A stretch of DNA of 64,000 bases from Halichondria panicea (taxonomy: Eukaryota > Porifera > Demospongiae > Suberitida > Halichondriidae), in NCBI RefSeq assembly GCF_963675165.1, contig NC_087378.1, positions 3,011,525 to 3,075,524 on the forward strand. Direction: 5' to 3'. Below the pieces are notes generated by a model that saw only the letters and a list, made by a program, of their open reading frames with translations, was not told the origin of the DNA and did not search any database. Both the position numbers and the translations under genes were made by a program. Shown here in pieces: positions 10,901-25,482 of the stretch (the first letter of the stretch is position 1; every line of letters begins with the position of its first letter).

Positions 10901-13900
10901 ACATGCATAACATTGTGATCCTAGTGTCTAATTATTGTTTCCACATTCTTAACGGGAAGCCGTTATATAAGTCCTATGGGATTTCAGTAGATAGTAGGTA
11001 CTTTCCGAGCCTTGCACTGCACAATAGCACTGTACAATAGCACACACTTTATGCTTGTTTTCTCGGAGTTTTAAATCATGATTCTTCAGTGTATACATGT
11101 ATTAATTATGCATAATTATTCGGTGTTAAACATAAATAATACGGAGGACTATAACTATCATCCCAAATAGCTTTAAAATGTGTGTCATTCCCCAAAATTA
11201 AGTTTTCTATGTATCAATCCTTGTCAGAATCTGTCGTCCACAACATAATGCAATTCGCACGCAGTTAATCCTTAATATCTACTCTTTCATCAAGGAACAT
11301 TGTACAGTTCTGGTAAAAAATTTTGTGGCGATATATTGTTATTGCGTGTTCATTAGCTTGCCCTACAATCAGACTTTCATAATACACACTGTACACATAA
11401 AACTATACTAATCATGTTGAGAAAAATAAATGTAATTCGCGTGTTCATTAGCTTGCCCTACTATCAGACTTTCATAATACACATTGTACACATAAAACTA
11501 TACTTAAGCATAATTATAATCATGTTGAGAAAAACACAGTATAGTAAATGTAATTCGATTTCATCCAGCTTAGTGCCATTATAAGGGTTTGAACCCTTAA
11601 TGAGCTGAAACAGGAAATTGGTTGGAAACTCTACAGGGTTTTGTGGAAGCATTTGCCATGACAGGTTGTGCATGACATTTTTTTCCGTGTGAAGTGCATG
11701 GTTGATTCATGTACATGTAGGATACTAATATTTAATTGTTGTATTGCGACAAATACAGTTGAGGGATTACCGTATAGTGTGTATATTTCGAGGGTATAAA
11801 TGTTTGTGGTTTTCGCGGATTAGGCATGTACCGCAAACATTTATAACTGCGAATTTAATATTGCATGCATGCATGCTGCAAAAAGGCACTATTCCACGAA
11901 CATTAAATCCGCGAAGACATTTCCGCGAAAATTTATCCCCCTTGAAATATACCCACTATACGGTAGCTACATGTACAACTGTACCGTCGTGTACATCAGT
12001 GCATGTTGATTAACTTCATGCATGCAGTGTAGTATAATAGAATTAACAGTTTGTGCAGCAACTATGTGTTTAGCGTAGTTATGATGATACTGTAATTCCC
12101 ATTTCCCCCAGGCTCTTTTAACTATACTGACAAGCAGTACAGTGGAGGTGCACGGAGGCACAGTCTTACAGTCCGTGAGGTAGGAACAGCTTCGCTATTA
12201 TGTTGCATTTGTAGGACTCCCCTCCTATCATTGAGAAAGCATGAATAAATTTAGCTCCCTATGTCTCATAATTATTGATCGCATAAGATATACACAATGT
12301 ACAGTTAAATATTTGTACAAAATAACTTGCGCCCTATTTTTGTTTTTGAAGGTGCTGCTATAACATCTACCTGGCTAGCAAGAATGTAATCAACCAGACT
12401 ACGGCTAAGGCCAGTCTCACACAAGTACTCTCAACACTCTATCAGAGAATGGAAAATCAAGCTGTAAGTACTTTCACTAGTCGTATATAATACTAACAAC
12501 TTTTGGTGACTTGTTAGGTGCTTCAAGAAGCAGCTCGCAAGAAAATGGCTTCCTCTGTTCCCAAATTACCTACCAGCGAATCCCTAGACGGGGAAAGTCC
12601 AAAACCAGGTACTTTATATTACATCACTTTGTATACAGTAGCAGAAAACTATGTAATGCCATTTGCAAAACTATTAGAAGCAGCTTTATGATTAAGACCT
12701 CTTGATCCTGACGATTCTCCACTAGCTAGCTAGCTGATAGACTATTAATACTCAGATCAGAGAAGGTCCGAAAGGCGCGGTGCAGCTCAAGTAATTAGCC
12801 TCTGATTACACTCAGCAAAAACATACGACGTAGGTGGATAATTATTGCTCAATCAAAGGCTAATTGCTTGAGCTGCATCCTCTGATTAATACTGATAGCT
12901 CAAAGTTATGCACGTGTGCAACATGTGAATCACGTGATACTTTCTTTGCCTCGAATCAGGCCTGGATTGCTTTCTGTTCGCATTAGTAAAATTCTACAAC
13001 ACCTTCTCCGCATTTAAAAATGCCACTTGTGTTCATCATAATTATAAAAATTATAATATAGCATATACATGTACTTATATATAGGTGATGTACTTATACA
13101 TAAGTCACCCTCTTATATATAGGCAATATACTTATACATAAGTCACCCTCTTATATAGGTGATGTACTTATAATTAAGTCACCCTCTTATATATAGGTTA
13201 TGTATAAGTCACCCTCTTATATAGGTGATGTACTTATGTATAAGTCACCCTCTTATTATATATAAATGGCGTACTTATACATGGTGGCATACTTATATTT
13301 ATAAGTGTCAAATAACAGTTAAAACTTAATTTTATGGACAAACGGCACCCCATAAATTAATGCAGCTTTACTATAACCTATAATGTACATTGTACTTGCA
13401 TGACATGTACATGTACAGTCACACACAAATCACTTCGTATATGGAACCAGGAATTCATGCACTCCTGATAGAACTTCTTAAATCCCCAGTTAACACCTGA
13501 TTACCCCCCCCCCCCACCCCCCATAATGATACCCTAATATGTACAGTAACAGCTGCCTTTGTCAATGTGGTAGGATGTGGTTCCTGTAAATGGAGGTATT
13601 GAATCTGTTGCATTGTCAAATACTTGGTTATTCCCTTGAGCTGTTGTCATTATAGGATAGTTGACTAATTTAGGAACCTCACCTTATGTTAACCTTTACA
13701 TTTGGTAGGTGCTGGACTGTCAATGTAGTCTTATTGGCGTAGTCATAACATATTGATTGACATAACCCCCTCCACTATGCTATGATTTACTTATTGGGAA
13801 TGTGTTATCTTTGATGTGTTGTTTTTCTCTTGGTGATATGGCTATAAAGTAAGCATTTCCTATATTGCTCATGTTGATTATTCCTTGGTTTTTAAGTTTC

Positions 13901-16900
13901 AAAGTCACATCTACATCGATGATGTAATATAGTATGGTGCTTATTATCAATCAATGAAGAATGCACATATACAGGTGCATGTGTAGGCTGGTTCTGTATA
14001 CTAAATAACATTGTTGGTATTAATTTCGAAGCTGGAGTCGATCGATCTTTTCCCAATTGGAGACACAAACCCCACAATACAGTGTACTAGTATTTTTTGG
14101 CAGTATGAAGTCTATTATGTATTGAGTGTTGTAATTATTAATTTGTTCAGAGATCACTGATGATCAATCGCTGTCAGTGAGCCCTGTACCCACGGAGACG
14201 GACCATGCTGAATCCCCGACAGCCTTTGAGTCCGGTAGTGACGAGCGGCACATAGGTGACATCCAAGGATTGAGTGTGGAGGAGGTGGCCAAGAGACTGG
14301 TGGCTGATGCGCTCTCTAGAGCTGTGAACCAGTACTGTGCCACCAAGGACACTGATTTTGTAAGTATAAATTATAGGTATATGTAGTATAGAGAACACGA
14401 AATAGATGTGTGAGAATACAGTATTGGGAGGGAAAGCTGGAGGTTAATTTTATTATATAATTTCCATCTTTATTGCAGAGTCATGATGCTTCCTCAATCC
14501 TGACATCCAGCCTGTCCCAAGGAGATTGTGCCCAGTCTATCCCTGGGGCCACCGCTTTACAAGGTGGTGCTGGCAAACTAGGAGTTCAGTTTGCTCACAT
14601 CCTGCAAAAAGACTGCTTTCTCGTGTTTAGGTCACTCTGTAAGCTATCAATGAAGGGGATATCTGATGTCAGTGACCTTAGGTAATCTCATTGCTGTAAT
14701 CTCTGCGAACAGTAACGTAACACTCTCTAAATGTTCAATATTTTTTAGTTTTAGCCATTAAAGCGAGGTATATGGTAGTGTGTGTGTATGTAGACTGCTA
14801 CAGCTGCTCACAATTCCCACTCTTTGAGTTTTCCTGTGCTGCAAAATTAATGCAAAAATGTTCATCATGATATCAATCATGTGTGTATTAGCTTTATATT
14901 TGGCATATCCACCGAGGTATATCAGCACTTGTGGTGCGTTATATTCTACAACCGTTGCAAATGCATTTCTGAAGCTCCTAACTACAGTTGTCATTCTACG
15001 AGTACATAGATCCTTACATTGTACTCATCCGCACATACAGGTCACATGAGCTCCGCTCCAAAATCCTCTCCCTGGAGCTGCTGCTCTCTATTCTCCAAAA
15101 CTCTGGTCCAGTGTTCCGCACAGACGAAATTTTCATAACGGCCATCAAGCAGTACTTGTGTGTGACCCTAAGTAAGAATGGGGTGTCGAGTATTCCCCAG
15201 GTGTTTGAGCTCTCTTTGTCCATATTCCTCTCTATGCTGTCATCATTCAAGACCCACCTCAAGATGCAAATTGAGGTCAGTTAGGGTTTTCACCAGATGT
15301 TAGAACATGACTAGCTTCTTGGAAACAAGTTTTCCATGTACATATTATGTTGCGCTAGTCGTAAACAACAAGGGGAACAGCTGTTGACCCTATGGTAATT
15401 ATGTTTGTTTAGCATGGTTTCCTAATTAAGCTGTGAGTCACTGTAAATGTGGAAGCTTGCTGGCGGTCTAGGAATTACCTTAGTTTCCCATTAGGTGTTC
15501 TTCAAGGACATTTTCCTGTATATCCTGGAGACTGCATCCAGTAGCTTCCAACACAAGTGGCTCGTCTTACAAGCCCTAACAAGAGTGTGTGGAGGTTAGT
15601 ACCTGAATGACTTTTTTTCTTTTTGCTCCTATCAATTTCTTTGCTATACATGACTTGTATTTGTTCTGTAATCATGTATGTAGCTATAAGTAGTGTACTG
15701 TTCGTACACACTCATTCCCCCTAGTTATTGTGGTATTCTACTTGCCATGTTTATATCCTGTAAATTTGAGGCCTCTGTTGAGTACATTGCATGCTTAGGG
15801 TGTTCTCCCACTGTTCTCCCACTGTTTGGAGTATTTCATGAGGGTCAATTGGTGCTAACCAATAATAAAATTATGATGTAGGGCAGGGTCACCTCATTGT
15901 TGAATTTTATAATTATTCCCAAAGCGGCCCTCTAAGACATGGGAATCATCATGAGGGACAGGTCCACATGTACCTTGTTTGGAGGGCCTACAATGTTGTG
16001 GTTAAGTTAGGGTTACATACTCTTTACCTTTTTCCACAGATGCACAAACTGTGGTGGACATATACCTCAACTATGATTGTGACATGTCCCTGCAAAACAT
16101 ATTTGAGCGTCTCACTGGTGATATATCTAAGATTGCCCAGGGTAGACAAGCCATTGTGCTGGGGGCCACTCCACAACAAGAGAAAATGCTCAAAACTAAA
16201 GGTATCTACACTGTGCATACATGTAGCTTACTGGTGTAGATGCAGGATTTAATACCAGCAAATGAGCTAAACAGTGAAAACGCAAACAAATCTATCTGTG
16301 AAAATATGTCACCTTAAGGTATACGGTAGTGTGTGTGTGTGTGTGTGTGTGTGTGTCTGTCTAGGCTCTTCTACCGCTGCTCACTGATCAATGAAGTGCA
16401 AGTAAGAGCTTCTACTACCTAGTAGGTAGCTCTGCACTAGAACGCTAGCTACAGTATTAGTAGCTGCAAGAGTGAGAAAAAGGTTGCACCATGCAGCAGC
16501 CATTAGTTATGAACTTTGAACTTTTGGCATCCTTTTTAGCAACTATCATGGTCACACCAGATTCCCCATGCAGTATAAATTGCAAATGTTCAAGTGACTC
16601 TACCAAGGCATCAGCACCCATGGTGCTTTCCTATGTATACTAGCGCTGCACACTTATGTGTAAATGCTCTACATGTACATGTATGGCACTACATGTACAA
16701 GCATTAAGTTTTACCTACTTCAGGACTGGAGTGTCTGTGTTCTGTTCTCAAGTGCATGGTGGAGTGGAGCAGAGAGTACTACACTGACCCAGCCACCACA
16801 GGTCTCAATGCAGTCTACAGGCCCTCGTCTGGGGATACCCCTGAAGAACACCCAACTAACGAGTCACGGGACCTGCTTCGTCCTTCACGGTCTGGCAGCA

Positions 16901-19900
16901 CTGTGAATAGAACCAGTGATTCAGGTCAGCTGCTGAATATGAATGGGAGGGAGATTGATGGTTGTATTGGTTAGCTTTTTTCGATTTTGGACATTGTGTA
17001 TTATTTTGGACAGTGTGTATTATTACAGTGTGTGTATTATTACAGTAGACCTAGAGTTATGCTCCTTGTTTCCTAATTGGTCATTGTTGTTTATGCATGG
17101 GTAGTCTCAATACATACCCTGTTGTGACAATTACATGCAAGTATAATAACATGTGGTAGTGTTTATTGCTGGGAATATTTTGGCTAATTGGTGGTTGATC
17201 ATGTGATAGGTACAGTATGTAAAAAACATAAAAATGCAAAATTTAAGCGGTGCCACTGTTGGTATACATGACTTGTAGACATATCTGTTAAGAGTAACCA
17301 TGCTTGTGTGTTCAGGTGATGGTGATAACGTCAGTATGTCGTCCATGGATAATCCAGAGCAGTTTGAGTCCAAAAAGCAACTCAAGGAGCAAATGCAGCA
17401 AGGACTGCAGCTGTAAGTGTAGAAGCCATTATTTTAAAGACCAGATCAGTTCATGGAGTCATAGAGAGCTACATGTGTCCTGCTTCCCTTTATTCGCACG
17501 GTATTATTTTTATTACTGTTTCCTATCATGGGTTATATTTACTTTCAAGCAGGATGTGGCTTACCTTTTGGTGCCAGATCTTTCCAGTTTAGGGCATGCA
17601 GATGAGCTTTAATGTAATATAGAGTCGCATAGTATGTCGTATTTGCACGATCTTCATATCCTTGCCTACACACCCACTCATTACAACATGATGTGTACAT
17701 CCCCAAACTAATTGGACACCCACAAGAATACATTCTGCAATAATTGCAGATTTTCGTCAAAGCCCAAGAAAGGAGTTAAGTTCCTACAGGATAAGGATTT
17801 GTTGGGTCGTGAGCCAGAGGATGTGGCTCGGTTCTTCCAGTTTGACTCCAGGATCAGTAAGACAGCAACAGGAGACTACATGGGGGAGAGTGATGAGTGA
17901 GTGGTACTTAGTACATGTATCTGTGATGACCCCTTACCATTGTGAAAATAATGCCTTTTATACTTGTACACTCATACTTGCTAACTCACAGTAATTTGTA
18001 CACATGGCCACACTCACACAGGTTCTGCAAGTTGGTCATGTATGCGTACATAGATCAAATGGATTTCAATGGCATGGATTTTGTGGGGGCACTTAGGTAC
18101 CTGCTCTCAGAATTTAGACTTCCGGGAGAGTCTCAGAAAATTGACAGGATTATGGAAAAGTTTGCCAGCAGATTTTGTGAGAATAATCCCAAGATGGACA
18201 TATTTGCCAGTGCTGATGCCGCCTATGTTCTCGCTTACTCTATCATTATGCTCACCACTGATCTACACAATGCACAGGTAATAACAAAATCAAATGTACA
18301 ACGTACCTTAAGGTGACATATTTTCGCGGGTCTGCTATTTCTGTGAATGAGAATAAAATTGCAAACATTCTAATTGGAAAATGCAATGAATCTCACTTGC
18401 GAGTAATTAGAAATGCTATGAATTTCACAATTTGAGCCAGCAAAACGAGCTAAACAGTAAAATCACAGACAAATCTACCTGTGAAAATAATTATGTTGCT
18501 TATCAAGCAGCTTCATTTCAATTGCTTATCAAGCAGCTTCATTTCAATGTATGTGAGTAGAGAGAGTTTGTTGGGTCTCAATGATACATGTAGGTATCCT
18601 ACAGTACATGTAAATGTTGCATTATTACACAAACTGTGATATTTTGGCTATTTTGGCGTATGTACTTACAAACCTCTGTATACCGTATAGCGCGAAATTT
18701 TCGAGGCACTTATATTTCGTGGATTGGCCTCTAAAAACCATTTCGTTGCACAATGTTCGCGGAATGCCTGCTTACCGGAAGCCATGCCTTTAAATATTTG
18801 CACGATAGCAGGTAATTCTAATTAAAGAACAATTTTCGTGGACTTAATTTTCGTATAGAATTCTAACCCACGAAATCCGCGAAAATTAAGCCCCTCGAAC
18901 ATTTCGCGCTATACGGTACTTAAATACATGTATCCCAAAATCGTTTTTACCTGAGGCGCGCATGGGCGGCGACGGGTATAGTAGTCTGTTGGTTTGTTGT
19001 AATATGTGAGTCTACTCACCTGGTTGCCATAGCACTGCGTTTATAGCATGGATAGCCTCCACACAACAAGTTACATGTATTACCGTATTACTAGAATGTT
19101 TTGCGAATTTTGCGAGGGTTGATCAATTCGCAACAATAAAATCGCAAAACCAAATACACACGATCCTTGCCAGAACGCAATAGTTAGATTGCAAAGGGTC
19201 TGCTGATTTGGCTCATTCGCGAAGGTTTTTCATCCGCAAAATTATTCTAGTAATACGGTAATGTAGTTTCAGATTTCGATGTTAAAGCTTCGTTGTCGTA
19301 TGAAAGCGAGAAAAGCTAAGAAGATTGAACTTGCACGTTGGCAGCTAGCTAACCACACGCAACCTTTATTAGAGATACGCTATGTATTTTTCAGCTGAAG
19401 TGATCCCGTACCAAGAACAATGGAAGGGTCACTACAATAGAAAGCTAGAATTGTGACTGGTAGTTGTCTCTGTTAGCTGACTCTGGGATCCTACTCCATG
19501 CAGGAGCCATACTTCTCTGGGACCCCAGGCTACTTTGCTGTGATCCTAGTCCACAGTGCATATATCTACCTCCAGTCTGGTTTAGCTAGACAGTTATAAA
19601 GTCATATCAGGATACTAGTCATACATGATATCACTACATGCACTGTATTATATCACTCTTCTGGTTTCTTTATAATCATGTCACCAGCCGAGGGTTTGCA
19701 TTTTAGTGCTCTAGTCTTAGTGTTAGTCATTGTGACAACATCCAGAATGATGTAGTAGAGTGGCATGGACAGCAAACAAGTAACCTTACCAATTAAATGG
19801 AGCCATTATCTATAAGCATTTTGTTGGTTGGTAGACTTCCACCTCCTTCTCATTAGACTAGTAACGATCAGACAAGGAGCAGATAAAATATTTCTGATTG

Positions 19901-22900
19901 ATATCACAGCTACATGTACGTATCTATGTATTTAATTCTTACAAATTAGTATTCCAGTGCAAAATAAACATTAGTTAAGTACCGTATAATCAGGTTTCGA
20001 ATGCAAGGTTTGTTTGGTTGTGAATTACAAGTTTTCACATAGAGCGCAACAAAAGACACAGAAAGACTGAGCATGTGCATGCAATTAGAAACTGGTTTGT
20101 ACATGCAGTGTCATTACCCGAGGCCGTGCCGCGGCCAGCGGGTATAGTAGTCTGTTGGTTTGTTTGTTTGTTTGTTTGTGACACATATGAGTCTACTTAC
20201 CTAGATTCCATGGCGCTGCGTTTACAGCTTAGATAGCCTTCACACAACAAGTTATTAGTTCTGCCTCGGTGTGCATGCGCAAGCGAGGTATATGGTAGTG
20301 TGTTTGTGTGTGTGTATCTGTGAAGACTGCTGCAGCTGCTCAAGGATCAATGAAGTGCAGTGCAAGTAAGAGTTTCTATAGGCTTCTAGTCATGTTTTTT
20401 AATTCGTGGATTTGCAAAATAATGCTTCGTTCTCGAGTGAAGCTAGTTTTGCTTACTTGGAATGCCTTCAGAAAAGTGCGTAGCAAAATTTGTTCACCGA
20501 GTGTTGCTACTCTACTTAGTAGTTAGCTCTGCACACAGAGAGCTGCAAGGCTCTGCTGCACGTTGATGCAGCCATTAATTTTAGACTGAACTTTTGGCAT
20601 CGATTGTTTTTAACAACAATCATGGTTCATTACCCACTCTTTGAGCAGCAAAAATTAAAAGGATTGTAATTATAATGTGTGTACAAAAGCTTTATGTTAT
20701 GTAGCTTTGGCATCTCCACCGAGGCATCAGCACCTGCGGTGCTTTCATTTTAATAGTGGCAGATTTTTATGTTAAAGCTTCTTTGGTCGAATAAAAGCAA
20801 GTAAAGTAAGAAGCTTGATCCTAGTCCACAGTGCACTACTAGCACTACCAAAACTCCATTCTCACATTCTCAAAAGTTTCAGCCTCTGAGTCTGTAATTG
20901 CTCCCGTACGTTACTTGCTGCTTAGCCAGCTTCCATGATCTTACATACTATTGTATAACACTAATCTGGTTTCTGTCAACAGCCGAGGGTTAGCACTTTA
21001 GTGCTCTAGTTTGAAAATTACCTGATATAATGTGCTCTTAAATAGAATACGCGCTCAGTTTCTACGATATTGTTATGTGTACAGTGTGTTGTCAGTGTAT
21101 TCAATAAAAGTGAAGTTTGGCCGATTTGTTGGAGTATAACATACTTATTGTTCTTTTTCAGGTAAAGAAGAAAATCAGTAAGGATGACTACATTCGTATG
21201 AACCGTGGTATCAACGATCAGAAGGACCTTCCTCGTGAGTATCTGGAGGCTATCTATGATCAGATTGCCCTCAATGAGATTAGGATGAATGTGGCAACAG
21301 TGCAGCGGTCTGCCTCGTCACGGCAATCAATAGGCAAGCTTCTGTTAACTATTGACTTGTTAAGAAGAAACGTTGTAGTTTAGTAGAGAAATGTTTGGTA
21401 GGGAACATGTTTTGTCCGATCCCACTTTATCATATGTCCATGTACATGTATTGATTACTTCCCCCCATAACCAATTAGTAGTTGCTCATTATTCTCAATA
21501 ATTTGATGCAAGCTGTCAATTATTACCTGTGAGAAGTCCAGGACCTGTCTTTGTTAATGTAACACTCGGTATTGTGTGTAGACATCTGTCTGTGTATACT
21601 GCTACAACTGCTCAGGAATTAATAGAAGTGTGAGTAAAAGCTTCTATAGGATTCTAGTCATGTTTTTTTGGATTTCAATTTGTCGATTTGCAAAAAGCTT
21701 CGTTCTCGAGTTATACCTAGTTTTGCTTACTTGGAATACCATTGCAGTTATTTCAGAATATTGCGTAACAAAACTTTTCCATGGAGTGTTACTACTCTAT
21801 TTAGCAGTTAACTCTGCACTAAAACGCAAGCTCTATTGGTAGCTGCAGGAGTGAGAAAAAGCTGCACTGTTCAGCTGCCATTAATTATGGACTTTGAACT
21901 TTGGATATCGTTTTCAGCAAAATCATAGTCGATCATTTCCCACTATTAACTTTTGTAGTATTCCCTGCATGCAAAGTATTAATGTGAAAAGCATTCAATT
22001 GTACATGTGTCACCTCTATATTTAATAGCTAGTGGGTGTAAAACAGTAAAACTTTGCCATGGTGGAGGCCACCAGCTGGTGCTTTTGTTACATGTTTTGC
22101 TGTCATAATTATTCTTTTGGATTTGCTCACAAAAACTACCCCTTTATACACAGCAAGCGAGAAGGATCGGAGGCAGATGTACAATCAAGAGATGAAGGCA
22201 ATGTCTGAGACTGCCAAAGCGAGAATGGAGGGCATCAGTGGCAAGGCTTCCACCTTCACAAGGGCCACTCATGTTGAGCATGTCAAGGGAATGTTCAAGG
22301 TGATAATGTTATTCAGTAACTAATTAATAATTATAGTGTTCTGTGGGTGACGGTAGATTTTGGGGCGGTGATAGTCATGTAAAGTAGGCTAGAAATGTTG
22401 TCTTACTAACTGTTGACTCCTTTGTAAAGTAGCTATCGTGCATAGTGACTGTTTGATTCGTAATTGATGGTGTACAATACTTGTACTCTATTTACAGGTT
22501 TCTTGGACTCCATTTCTTGCTGCTTTCAGCGTTGCTCTGAAGGACGCAAATGATTCTGATGTGGTCACACTCTGCCTGGATGCCTTCAGATGTGCCATCC
22601 GAATTGCTTGCGTTTTTGGCCTCAATGTGAGCCACATTGTGTGAACATAAATTATTGTAAATATTCTTTTCGCCAGGTGTGTCTCTCAAACTCCCTTAGC
22701 CTACAATGTACGTGTACACAATAATTATGATTAATGTCTAGAAATTTCTTGAATAGTAGTGACAGTAAATTGTGCTTATAACTTATTACATGTTCAATCG
22801 GGGTTACACAACGCTTACAGCTGGAGAGAGATGCATACATCAATGCACTGGCCAAGTTCACACTGCTGACTACCTCTGTGGGACTAGTGGAGATGAAACC

Positions 22901-25424
22901 CAAGAATGTGGAGACCATCCGCACTCTCTGTGCAGTGGCCTACACTGATGGCAACTACCTGGGCTCAGCGTGGATTGATGTGAGACACAATGCGTGCAAA
23001 GCTGTATGTAGTTAAGATTCAGTGGGTGGTAGTAGACCTTCCCATTAAGATACATGTACATGTAGAAGCTCACCTGTTCATTTGAGGGTTTTACAGCAGG
23101 TACATATGTAGTACGATAGCTTAATTCACTTGGTGATTTGAATTGTCGCGTGTCCACAGGTCTTGCAGTGCATATCTCGCCTAGAGCTGGCACAGCTTGT
23201 AGGTACTGGAGTTAAGACCAAGTACATCACTCATGGTGACCAGCAGATCAAAAGTCAGACTCACAAGCGGGTCAACAACATCCATCACCAACAACAACAG
23301 AACAGCTCAACCATAGACACTGTATTGTCTGGAACAGGTAAGGACTTAGGTAGCATACTAATAATTGTGGATACCTGTTTTAATATCGTATTCCTGCAGA
23401 TCCTAAAAAAATGGCCACCATTCAAGAGCAGGTTGGAGAGACTAGTTCTCAGAGCATGGTAGTCGCAGTGGATAGGATATTTACAGGCTCAGTTCGTCTT
23501 GATTCAACTGCCATTGGTAAGTCAGTTTGATTGGATTAAATACCAGAATTGTTTTACATGTATATTAAAATTATGCTCTCTGCTTAAATTATGTTGTAAT
23601 CACTTTATTTTCCAGTTGATTTTGTGGAGTGTCTGTGTGCTGTGTCGGACCAGGAGCTGTCCAGCCCCACTCAACCGCGCATGTTCAGTCTTCAGAAGAT
23701 CATTGAGATCTCCTACTACAACATGGACCGTGTGAGACTGGAGTGGAGTCGCATGTGGGAGGTCCTCGGAGCCCACTTTAACACGGTTAACAAAATGCAG
23801 TCTGTTCAGTGTGTGTTAGTGTGCTATTTGATTTTAGACAATATTTTTGGCCTGTCAACTATCGTACAAGGTGTTTTTGGGCTTCTATCACTATAATTTC
23901 ACTCTCAATTATAGAATGCAAAATATTTGCCAAGGTCCTTAGGCCGAGAAAGCATTTTGCTGTCTAATAGCGTATCACCGATACTACTCTTTCAGGTGGG
24001 CTGTCTACCGAGTGAGGAAGTGTCTTTTTTCGTGGTGGACTCTTTACGACAATTATCTATGAAATTTCTGGAGAAAGGAGAGCTTGCTAACTTCAGGTTT
24101 CAAAAGGACTTCTTGAGACCGTTTGAGCACATAATGAAAAGAAATGAGTAAGTTTGCTTTACACGTTTAATTATGTCAGATTGATTATGTGGCACAATTA
24201 ATCTTAGGATAGGGAAGATAATTATACGTACCTTTAGATCATTTATGTCGGAGTCGATTGTTTGTTGTACTTCACATGCAATGGTTGCAGATAGTTTGAT
24301 ACTACATGTGTGTGTGTGATGCGGTGTTTTCCCTGTTCAGTGCTGTAACTATTCGTGACATGGTGGTGCGGTGTGTGGCTCAAATGGTGAGTGCCAAGGC
24401 ATCTCAGGTCAAGTCAGGCTGGAAGAACATTTTTTCAGTCTTCCACTTGGCTGCGTCAGACACTCATCAAGATATTGTCGAGATGGCCTTTGGAACCATT
24501 GGTTAGTGTATCCAATAATACATGTACATGTGAATGTGCTGCAATCTGAAGTTTTGAATCTGTGGCCTTGGTATTCAAGCAATTGTGACCTAACTAATTG
24601 TTGTATGTACATCGTAAAACCTGTATTGTAGCTTTTGCCGTGTACTTTCTAGGTACATGTACAAACATCTACATGTGACACAAAAGTAATGTTGCATAAT
24701 TATTATTATACAATGTGTGCTCGCGCACACGTACACTTATACCTTGTCCATTCCATGTAGATTCTTAAATAATGCTGTTTTCACTCTCCATTCACAGATC
24801 AAATTTTCAAGGATCACTTTAAAGCAACAATCAGTTCTTTCCAAGATGCTGTAAAATGTTTGTCTGAATTCTCTTGTAATGCTGCTTTCCCTGACACAAG
24901 CATGGAGGCCATTCAGATCATTCGGGCGTGTGCAAAACACATTGCCGAGAGCCCTCAGGTGGGTGGTATACGTAATATATTATTTAATTATAGATACATG
25001 TACAGTGTAATATACATGTAATACAGAAGGGACTGTATGACTTACATGCTTGTTACCTTGACAACATGATAATTATAGTGCACTGCTGCTTGTGTACAAC
25101 TATTATTATACAATGTACATCAGTCATGTACTTAACAAGTGTTATGTTTTTCACTCCTTCGATCAGTCGTATATCACATCCTGACTGTACCTTTTAAGGC
25201 TTGTGTTGTGCATTACATGTCCGTTTGTTGATATATAATTATTTCCTGTAGGTAGTTTTACAATGATGAGTTATAAGGAAGTAGTTAAATAGGAAAGGGT
25301 AGAGAGACAGCTGTTGCTTCCCTGTTTCAAAGTTCATATGCATAATTATGTGTGTGCGCATTGTTTAGTGGTAGCCATTCTATTTAAAGAGCGCATAATT
25401 ATAACAATACGTGCAGTGTGTGTT

Positions 25425-25482
<58 letters not shown>

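Larger units (their letters stand above)
7953..14359 (+). other. BIG exons 1-8: N-terminal DCB domain
   Basis: Exons 7953-8076, 9919-9955, 10300-10405, 10704-10850, 12112-12179, 12352-12463, 12518-12608 and 14151-14359. In the family the DCB (dimerisation and cyclophilin-binding) region mediates homodimerisation and autoregulation. Matching stretches are [31 protein letters not shown] and [20 protein letters not shown]. Exon 8 (about residues 229-298) is a polar linker that diverges from vertebrates. Exon 2 is only 37 nt; its frame is fixed by both neighbours. Confidence 0.9.
14479..16924 (+). other. BIG exons 9-13: HUS region
   Basis: Exons 14479-14681, 15041-15275, 15495-15594, 16040-16201 and 16724-16924. 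This is the 'homology upstream of Sec7' domain; in the family it binds DCB and controls membrane recruitment. Conserved blocks are [40 protein letters not shown], the HUS box LNYDCD in exon 12, and [19 protein letters not shown] in exon 13. The tail of exon 13 is a polar linker. Confidence 0.92.
18278..21161. other. BIG intron 16: array of nested mobile elements
   Basis: From left to right: an 'accttaaggtgacatattttcgc' foldback (about 18302-18500), the TACCGTATA element 18681-18918, a family B copy 18951-19714 split by another TACCGTA element, and a family B copy 20117-21009 carrying a family A copy. The remainder is AT-rich with no exon-like stretch. Confidence 0.7.
17316..21333 (+). other. 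BIG exons 14-17: Sec7 catalytic domain
   Basis: Exons 17316-17412, 17750-17896, 18022-18277 and 21162-21333. The domain runs from [19 protein letters not shown] to [15 protein letters not shown]. The catalytic Glu lies in [12 protein letters not shown] and the ARF-binding groove motif is [19 protein letters not shown]. Of four residues known from ARNO/Gea studies to set brefeldin sensitivity, the Tyr-Ser pair (LAYS) and the Asp (TTDLH) are present. The Met of vertebrate BIGs (..NKMT) is replaced by Ile (..KKIS). Exon 17 ends with a GC donor (ATAG|GCAAGC). Exons 16 and 17 are separated by a 2.9-kb repeat-filled intron. Confidence 0.94.

Noticed and set aside
13072-13308. CRISPR-like array of repeats
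   Set aside because: Units are degenerate, of variable spacing and without unique spacers, within an animal intron. This is a minisatellite.
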